Assembly: GCF_018324205.1 (NCBI RefSeq)
Contig: NZ_AP023356.1
Location: forward strand, 1-64,000
Direction: 5' to 3'
Length of the DNA stretch: 64,000 bases
From: Actinoplanes ianthinogenes
GTDB taxonomy: Bacteria; Actinomycetota; Actinomycetes; Mycobacteriales; Micromonosporaceae
Shown: piece after piece, positions 59,796-64,000 of the stretch
How the letters are laid out: every line of letters starts with the position of its first letter
Position numbering within the stretch: the first letter of the stretch is position 1
Notes under the pieces: model-generated
What the model was told of the DNA's origin: nothing
What the model saw: only the letters and a program-made list of their open reading frames with translations
Database searches by the model: none
Translations under genes and position numbers: made by a program

Positions 59796-60663
59796 CGCGG
59801 AGCGAAGCGAAGCCAGCAAGCTCAGTGCCGCGGAGCGAAGCGGAGCCAGCAAGCTCAGTGCCGCGGGGCGAAGCGGAGCCAGCCAGCTCAGTGCCGGTCA
59901 GCTCAGCAAGGGTCTCCGGGCAGTAGGCGGGTCCGGCCCCGCTGCGGAACGTTCCCGCGCCGGATGGCAGCCGGGTCGTGTGCGCCTCGCCGGCAAAGGT
60001 CCAGCGCAGTTCCAGATGCCAGGTGGCGATGCCGGCCGGTGGGTCCACGAAGACCTCGAACTGGATCGGATCGTCCTCGGCGACCGTGTAGGGGAAGCCC
60101 TTGGTCCGGTGCTGCGGCACGGTCATGATCGGCCGGCGGACGTCGCGCAAGGTGAGACCGAAATCCTGGATGTCGAGATGGGCGCCGCACCCGCCGCCGG
60201 TCGGCACGATCCGGACGGCGCGCGGGGCCGGCTCCCAGCCGTCGACGACGGCACGCAGGTCGCGCAGGATCGCGCGGCCCTGGCGCAGACTCTCCACGGT
60301 GAACACGACGGTGCCGGCGGTGGGGGTCGCTCCGTGCGCCGCAAACCAGGCGTCCGACTCGTCGGGGCCGAAGAGTGCCACCGGGGGTGCCGGATCACCA
60401 CGCAGGTCGCGCAGGCCGCCGCGGGCGACGTACTGGGACCGCAGACAGGACGCGTCCCCGGCGCCGGTGCCCTGCACCGAGACACGCAGCGCGTCGCCGG
60501 GCGCCGCACTGATGCCGGCCGGGGACGGCTGTGTCTGCTCCCGGACCTCACCGAAGCCGTCGGCGACCGCGCTGACGAGCGTGCCGAGCGCGCTGACCGC
60601 GGCGACGATCAGACCGGCGGCGACCCAGAACTGTGTCGGACGGCGATGACGGGGATCGGGCAC
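59773..60663 (-). CDS. Membrane-anchored extracytoplasmic protein with repeat tail (296 aa)
   Basis: GTG 60663 follows GAGGAG, 8 bp after the preceding stop. Short basic N-terminus (PDPRHRRPTQ), one membrane helix (FWVAAGLIVAAVSALGTLVSAVA), then an outer domain with Cys in DASCLRSQYV, GGGCGAHLDI and GPAYCPETL and strands such as IQFEVFVDPPAGIATWHLELRWTFAGE. No family recognised. The last 35 residues are three 11-residue repeats GTELAGSASLR-like, encoded by the 33-bp tandem repeat, then KTPCNR inside the hairpin: the native C-terminus was probably near GPAYCPETLAEL. Co-transcribed with the beta-propeller gene. Confidence 0.7.
   Translation of the reverse strand: MPDPRHRRPTQFWVAAGLIVAAVSALGTLVSAVADGFGEVREQTQPSPAGISAAPGDALRVSVQGTGAGDASCLRSQYVARGGLRDLRGDPAPPVALFGPDESDAWFAAHGATPTAGTVVFTVESLRQGRAILRDLRAVVDGWEPAPRAVRIVPTGGGCGAHLDIQDFGLTLRDVRRPIMTVPQHRTKGFPYTVAEDDPIQFEVFVDPPAGIATWHLELRWTFAGEAHTTRLPSGAGTFRSGAGPAYCPETLAELTGTELAGSASPRGTELAGSASLRGTELAGFASLRGKTPCNR
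59793..59891. repeat. Three 33-bp tandem repeats
   Basis: Unit TGCCGCGGAGCGAAGCGGAG... ending in CTCAG at 59793, 59826 and 59859, with 1-3 differences each; a broken fourth start follows. The period is a multiple of three, so the minus-strand frame gains 11 residues per copy. Confidence 0.85.
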
Positions 60664-60671
60664 GGTTCTCC

Positions 60672-62039
60672 TCAACTGATGCGAAAGCCGCGGACGACGC
60701 CGCCCTGCTCGGCCAGCAACCATGGGCCGGCGACGCTGAACCCGTCGCCCTCGAGGTCCCACAGCGGGCGACCGGTGTCGTCCAGCGCGTACAGATGTGA
60801 ATCGGTGGTCTCGAACTGGTCCACCGTGATCTGCCGGGTCGTCATGACGTGCACGAGGGTCGTGCCGGTGCGCGGGTCGGCGATCGGGTACTCGTCGGTG
60901 CCCGGCCACTCCGGCGACTGCCACAGCGTCTGCCCGGTGCGGGCCCGCACCGCAGCGAGTGACACGGTGGCCTTGCCCGCGGTGAACGGCGAATGCCGGC
61001 GGAAGAAGAGGCGGTCGTCCGGCTGCCCGGTGGCCCGCGTGAAGTAACCCCGGCCGGATCCGGCCTCCTGCCAGAGCAGGGTGCCGTCGTCACGGTCGTG
61101 CACGGTCGCCTTGTCGTGGTCGTCGACCACCACGACCTCGCCGATCGGGAGGAACTCCGGGTACGTGTCGGGCGGGATCCGCACCGGCGCCGGGCCGATG
61201 GCGGTGATCGCCGGCCGGGCCCAGTCGACGGAGTACCAGCGGCCGGTGAAGCTGTCGACCAGCCGGGTGTCCGCGAACCAGACCGGGGAGCAGCCGGTCA
61301 GCAGTGCCGGCACCGCGGTGACCGTGCCGTCGGCGAGACTGTATCGGACCAGGTGACCACCACTCATCCCGAGCAGCCAGGGACGCGCCGGGACGGTGCA
61401 GATCAGTTCCTTCGCGGGCCCGTCCTGCCACACCACCCGGCCGGTCGCCGGGTCCATCCCCCACAGGCCCAGCGTCCCGTTGCCCGCCTCGGCGTTGATG
61501 ACGATCAGGCAGCGGTCGGCGGCCACGGCGACCGGCAGCGCGCCGGCCGGGAACCGCTCGGTCCACCGGGTCCGGCCGGTGCGCAGGTCCACCGCGTGCA
61601 GGACGGGCCGGCGACCGTAGACCCCGGTCACCGTGAGCGCCACGTCGCCGACGACCTTCACCCACGAGTCGTCGTCCATCCCGATGGTCACCGGGCCCGG
61701 TTCGGCCGGGTACCGCCATCGCCAGCGGACGGCGAGCGTGTCCGGGTCGAGTCCGACCAGCCACTGCGGGTTCGGGCCGGCCCGCAGCGGCACACCGACG
61801 TCGAGCAGGACGACGTCCTCGGTGAGTGTCGCGCTCAGGATCGGGCCGAACCGGCCGGGCAGGCGCACCGGAGCGGGAAGTCGCCGCACCGCGCGGCCGG
61901 TGCCCGCGTCGGCGGGAGCGCACGGGTCGACGAAGACCGGCGCGCTCGCGGCCGGCACGGCCTGGCGTGCGGCGACCCCGAATCCGCTCGCCAGCAGCAC
62001 ACCGGCAGCGGCCAGCGCGGCCCAGTACCGTCCGTTCAT
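60672..62039 (-). CDS. Membrane-anchored PQQ-like beta-propeller protein
   Basis: 455 aa from ATG 62039 (GGAG ahead; GTG 62051 also in frame). N-terminal hydrophobic anchor (YWAALAAAGVLLASGFGVAA). The rest is repeated PQQ-enzyme-type blades: LVGLDPDTLAVRWRWRYPAEPGP, LHAVDLRTGRTRWTERFPAG, LWGMDPATGRVVWQDGP, VHDRDDGTLLWQEAG, LAAVRARTGQTLWQSPEWPG and LYALDDTGRPLWDLEGDGFSV. No enzyme residues are evident, so it is probably a structural or sensing propeller outside the membrane. Operon with the single-helix protein downstream. Confidence 0.82.
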   Translation of the reverse strand: MNGRYWAALAAAGVLLASGFGVAARQAVPAASAPVFVDPCAPADAGTGRAVRRLPAPVRLPGRFGPILSATLTEDVVLLDVGVPLRAGPNPQWLVGLDPDTLAVRWRWRYPAEPGPVTIGMDDDSWVKVVGDVALTVTGVYGRRPVLHAVDLRTGRTRWTERFPAGALPVAVAADRCLIVINAEAGNGTLGLWGMDPATGRVVWQDGPAKELICTVPARPWLLGMSGGHLVRYSLADGTVTAVPALLTGCSPVWFADTRLVDSFTGRWYSVDWARPAITAIGPAPVRIPPDTYPEFLPIGEVVVVDDHDKATVHDRDDGTLLWQEAGSGRGYFTRATGQPDDRLFFRRHSPFTAGKATVSLAAVRARTGQTLWQSPEWPGTDEYPIADPRTGTTLVHVMTTRQITVDQFETTDSHLYALDDTGRPLWDLEGDGFSVAGPWLLAEQGGVVRGFRIS

Positions 62040-62150
62040 GCTCGTCTCCACCCGCTCGTCCGTCGCGGGTTAGAGGAATATCGCGTGCCCCGGAATGATC
62101 GCCAAACGGCCGGTCTCCTACGGGGCCGTCCGAACGGTCAGAAGTCGGGT

Positions 62151-62912
62151 TCAGGTGCGGGTGTGATCGCCGTCGATCAGGCGCGGGCCGTGGATCTCGT
62201 GGTGCAGCCGCTGCATGCGTTCGTCGAGCCGGGCGGCGTCCTCGGCGGCGGCGGCCAGCTCGGCGCGCAGGGCGGCGGGCACGTCGGCGTCGTGCTTGTA
62301 GTAGATCTTGTGTTCGAGGCTCGCCCAGAAGTCCATCGCGACGGTGCGCAGCTGGACCTCGACCGGGACCGCGACGACCTGGTCGGACAGGAAGACCGGG
62401 ATCTCCACGATCAGGTGCAGGCTGCGATATCCGTTCGCCTTCGGCTGGGCGATGTAGTCCTTGGTGACCACCAGGTGCACGTCCGGCTGCCGGGTGAGCA
62501 TCCGGGCCACGGTGTAGACGTCCGGCACGAAACCGCAGACGATCCGGATCCCGGCGATGTCGCGGATCCGGGTCCGCAGGTCGTCGACGTGCAGCGGGCA
62601 GTTGAGCCGGCGCGCTTTCGCGGTGATGCTGCCGAGGGACTTGAGGCGGGGCGTGACGTGCTCGATCGGGTTACCGCGGCCGCGGTGCGCGAGCTCCTCG
62701 GCCAGGATGTTGATCTTCGTTTCGATCTCGGCGAGTCCGAATTTGTACACCATCAGGAACTTGTTCAACTCGGCCATCGCCCCGTGCAGCACCTCGGGCT
62801 CGGGGTGATGGGCGAAACCCAATGTGCCGAACGGCCCGCCGGCCGGCTGCACCCGGGCGACTTGGCGGTCACCCGCGCCGAGGTCTCCCGCGCGGGGATG
62901 CTCGGTGGTCAC
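62151..62912 (-). CDS. Small alarmone synthetase ((p)ppGpp synthetase, RelQ/RelP-like)
   Basis: 253 aa from GTG 62912 (GAGGAGAG ahead; ATG 62933 also in frame). Synthetase domain only: VTPRLKSLGSITAKARR (R..K...S...K), IRDIAGIRIVCGFVPDVYTVARML, VVTKDYIAQPKANGYRSLHLIVEIPV (G-loop Tyr), VEVQLRTVAMDFWASLEHKIYYK. No HD hydrolase, TGS or ACT domain. It makes ppGpp/pppGpp from GTP/GDP and ATP, a single-domain source of alarmone responding through transcription rather than ribosomes. Active-site residues look intact. Confidence 0.92.
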   Translation of the reverse strand: MTTEHPRAGDLGAGDRQVARVQPAGGPFGTLGFAHHPEPEVLHGAMAELNKFLMVYKFGLAEIETKINILAEELAHRGRGNPIEHVTPRLKSLGSITAKARRLNCPLHVDDLRTRIRDIAGIRIVCGFVPDVYTVARMLTRQPDVHLVVTKDYIAQPKANGYRSLHLIVEIPVFLSDQVVAVPVEVQLRTVAMDFWASLEHKIYYKHDADVPAALRAELAAAAEDAARLDERMQRLHHEIHGPRLIDGDHTRT

Positions 62913-63013
62913 GTCCGTCTCTCCTCGGTGCATCCGGTGGCTCCTCCACCGTTATCGGCACGTCCGCGAGGCACAGTAGCGGACTGCCGCTCGGCTTTCC
63001 GCGTTGCCCGGCG

Positions 63014-63033
63014 CGCTTCGACCGTACGGGAAA
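63014..63033 (-). repeat. Weak dispersed motif copy before M14 gene
   Basis: Minus strand ATTTCCCGTACGGTCGAAGC in the 239-bp divergent gap 62913-63151. Nothing else recognisable there beyond the ribosome site of the next gene. Confidence 0.3.
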
Positions 63034-63151
63034 TTTCTGGGAATTAGCCGCAAGCTGACCGCCTGCCGTGCCCGGCGGCCGTGCCGATGTTGACAGTCAT
63101 CGATCGAGACGGTGGGGTGGATCTCACGTCCTTCGATGCCCAGGAGGCTTG

Positions 63152-64000
63152 ATGTCACCCCGACTCCGTGGGGCGGCCACCGCCGCCGCACTCGTCCTGG
63201 GGCTCTCGTTCGCCGCGACACCGGCGAACGCGGAACCCGCCGCCGACCCCGCACCAGCCATCTCGCTCAGCTCCGGCGAGCATGCGCTGATCCGGTTCCG
63301 GCTGCCCGATCAGGCAACGCTCGACCGGCTCGTCGCCGACGGCGCCGACCTGGCCGCGCGACCGAGGACCGACACGGGCGCGGTCCTCGCCGACCTGGTG
63401 GTCGACGACGCGCAACTCGCCGCGCTGGCCAAGAGCGGGGCGGTGCCGGTCCAGCTGATCCAGACCGAGGCCGACGCCGCCGCCCGGAAACCGTCCCGTG
63501 CGCGCCTGGCCGCCGCGGCCGACACGCTCACTTTCCTCCAGGCCTACTGGTGGACCACCGGGGGCCGCACGTTCCTCCAGACCGAGGTCGCCACCACCGC
63601 GACCGACGACCCGGACGTCGAGATCACCGTCACCTGGACGACCGCCGACGGGTCCACCGGCAGTTATCCGCTGGTCCGGTTCGAGGACTCCGGCGAATAC
63701 CAGTATCACTATGCGCTGCCGCAGCCGTTGCCGGCCAAGCCGGTGCAGGTCACCGCGACCTCCAGCCTCGGCGGGAAGTCCCGCGTGGTCACCCCGGCGG
63801 TCTGGCCGGGCGCGACTCCGCCGCCCGCGCCGGCCGGGTACCAGAAGGACTTCGTGTCGGCATACATGACGCCGACCGACATCGCCGCGCGGATCAAGCG
63901 GCTCGCCCGGCAGTACCCGAAGCTGGTCGACGTGATCAACCTGCCGAACAAGACGCAGGGGTACCGGCGGACCGCGGTCGCCTATCTGGGTGACCCGAAC
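63152..64000 (+). CDS. Secreted M14-family zinc carboxypeptidase, 3' end outside window
   Basis: ATG 63152 follows AGGAGG by 4 nt; the frame is open to the right edge (283 codons). Signal peptide SPRLRGAATAAALVLGLSFAATPANA. The N-terminal region (LRFRLPDQATLDRLVADGADLA..) looks like a prodomain. LTFLQAYWWTTGGRTFLQTEV and the strand-rich part are the extra domain of large actinobacterial M14 enzymes. The peptidase fold begins YMTPTDIAARIKRLARQYPKLVDVINLPNKTQGYRRTAVAYLGD. Zinc ligands (HxxE, His) would lie beyond the edge and cannot be checked. Confidence 0.85.
   Translation, partial: MSPRLRGAATAAALVLGLSFAATPANAEPAADPAPAISLSSGEHALIRFRLPDQATLDRLVADGADLAARPRTDTGAVLADLVVDDAQLAALAKSGAVPVQLIQTEADAAARKPSRARLAAAADTLTFLQAYWWTTGGRTFLQTEVATTATDDPDVEITVTWTTADGSTGSYPLVRFEDSGEYQYHYALPQPLPAKPVQVTATSSLGGKSRVVTPAVWPGATPPPAPAGYQKDFVSAYMTPTDIAARIKRLARQYPKLVDVINLPNKTQGYRRTAVAYLGDPN

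Overview
The window is 64 kb of very GC-rich DNA with strong G/C preference at third codon positions, frequent GTG starts, stop/start overlaps (ATGA, GTGA, TGATG) and several apparently leaderless genes with a TANNNT box 6-7 nt before the start codon. With CGNR, WYL, SCO6745-like, DUF6086-like, SPW and DinB/DUF664 genes and a desferrioxamine-type siderophore locus, this points to a filamentous actinobacterium. Micromonosporaceae such as Actinoplanes is my guess by inference only. I see no tRNA, rRNA, CRISPR array, integrase or transposase. The DNA looks like a chromosomal arm rich in accessory genes.

Layout: 1-9.4 kb holds a response-regulator tail, a secreted ricin-type lectin, a RAMA-like protein overlapping a DUF6086-like gene, a WYL regulator with a palindromic operator, small enzymes and membrane proteins, and an M15 peptidase lipoprotein. 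9.5-9.76 kb is a 64-bp tandem repeat. 9.85-20.2 kb is a set of regulator-enzyme modules: PadR/enoyl-CoA hydratase/FadH, aldo-keto reductase/TetR, sulfotransferase, CadD-like transporter, two MDR dehydrogenases with TetR, and an SMP-30-like protein. 20.2-20.6 kb carries two gene remnants. 20.7-24.1 kb is a PadR-ABC-FtsX operon. 24.3-32 kb has a KAS III enzyme, MFS exporters, a ROK regulator, a STAS protein, a WXG100-like protein and a TetR/MFS pair with four operator repeats.

32.05-32.55 kb is an array of seven 53-bp stem-loops. Then come an uncharacterised helical protein, a LURP-one protein beside an FGGY kinase, a second ricin lectin and a large LuxR/ATPase regulator. 39.7-47.1 kb is an iron-box-preceded, four-gene, translationally coupled siderophore operon: PLP decarboxylase, amine N-monooxygenase, a GNAT-NIS synthetase fusion, and a cytoplasmic penicillin-acylase-type Ntn hydrolase fused to a second GNAT. 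That last gene is the most unusual item in the window. It suggests a hydroxamate siderophore pathway with an acyl-exchange or acyl-trimming step.

47.1-64 kb: a dehydrogenase/ManD-like pair, a NarL-type two-component system, secreted and cytoplasmic alpha/beta hydrolases, a HAD phosphatase, an ECF sigma factor with a SnoaL-like domain, a frameshifted secreted GH43-like enzyme, a chymotrypsin-fold protease with a ricin domain (sharing a GAGAGCGCTCTC operator with GH43), small secreted proteins, a long hairpin with 33-bp repeats that extend a membrane protein, a beta-propeller protein, a small alarmone synthetase and the start of an M14 carboxypeptidase. A short intergenic motif, consensus TTTTCGGTACGCCCGGAGC, recurs about 13 times.
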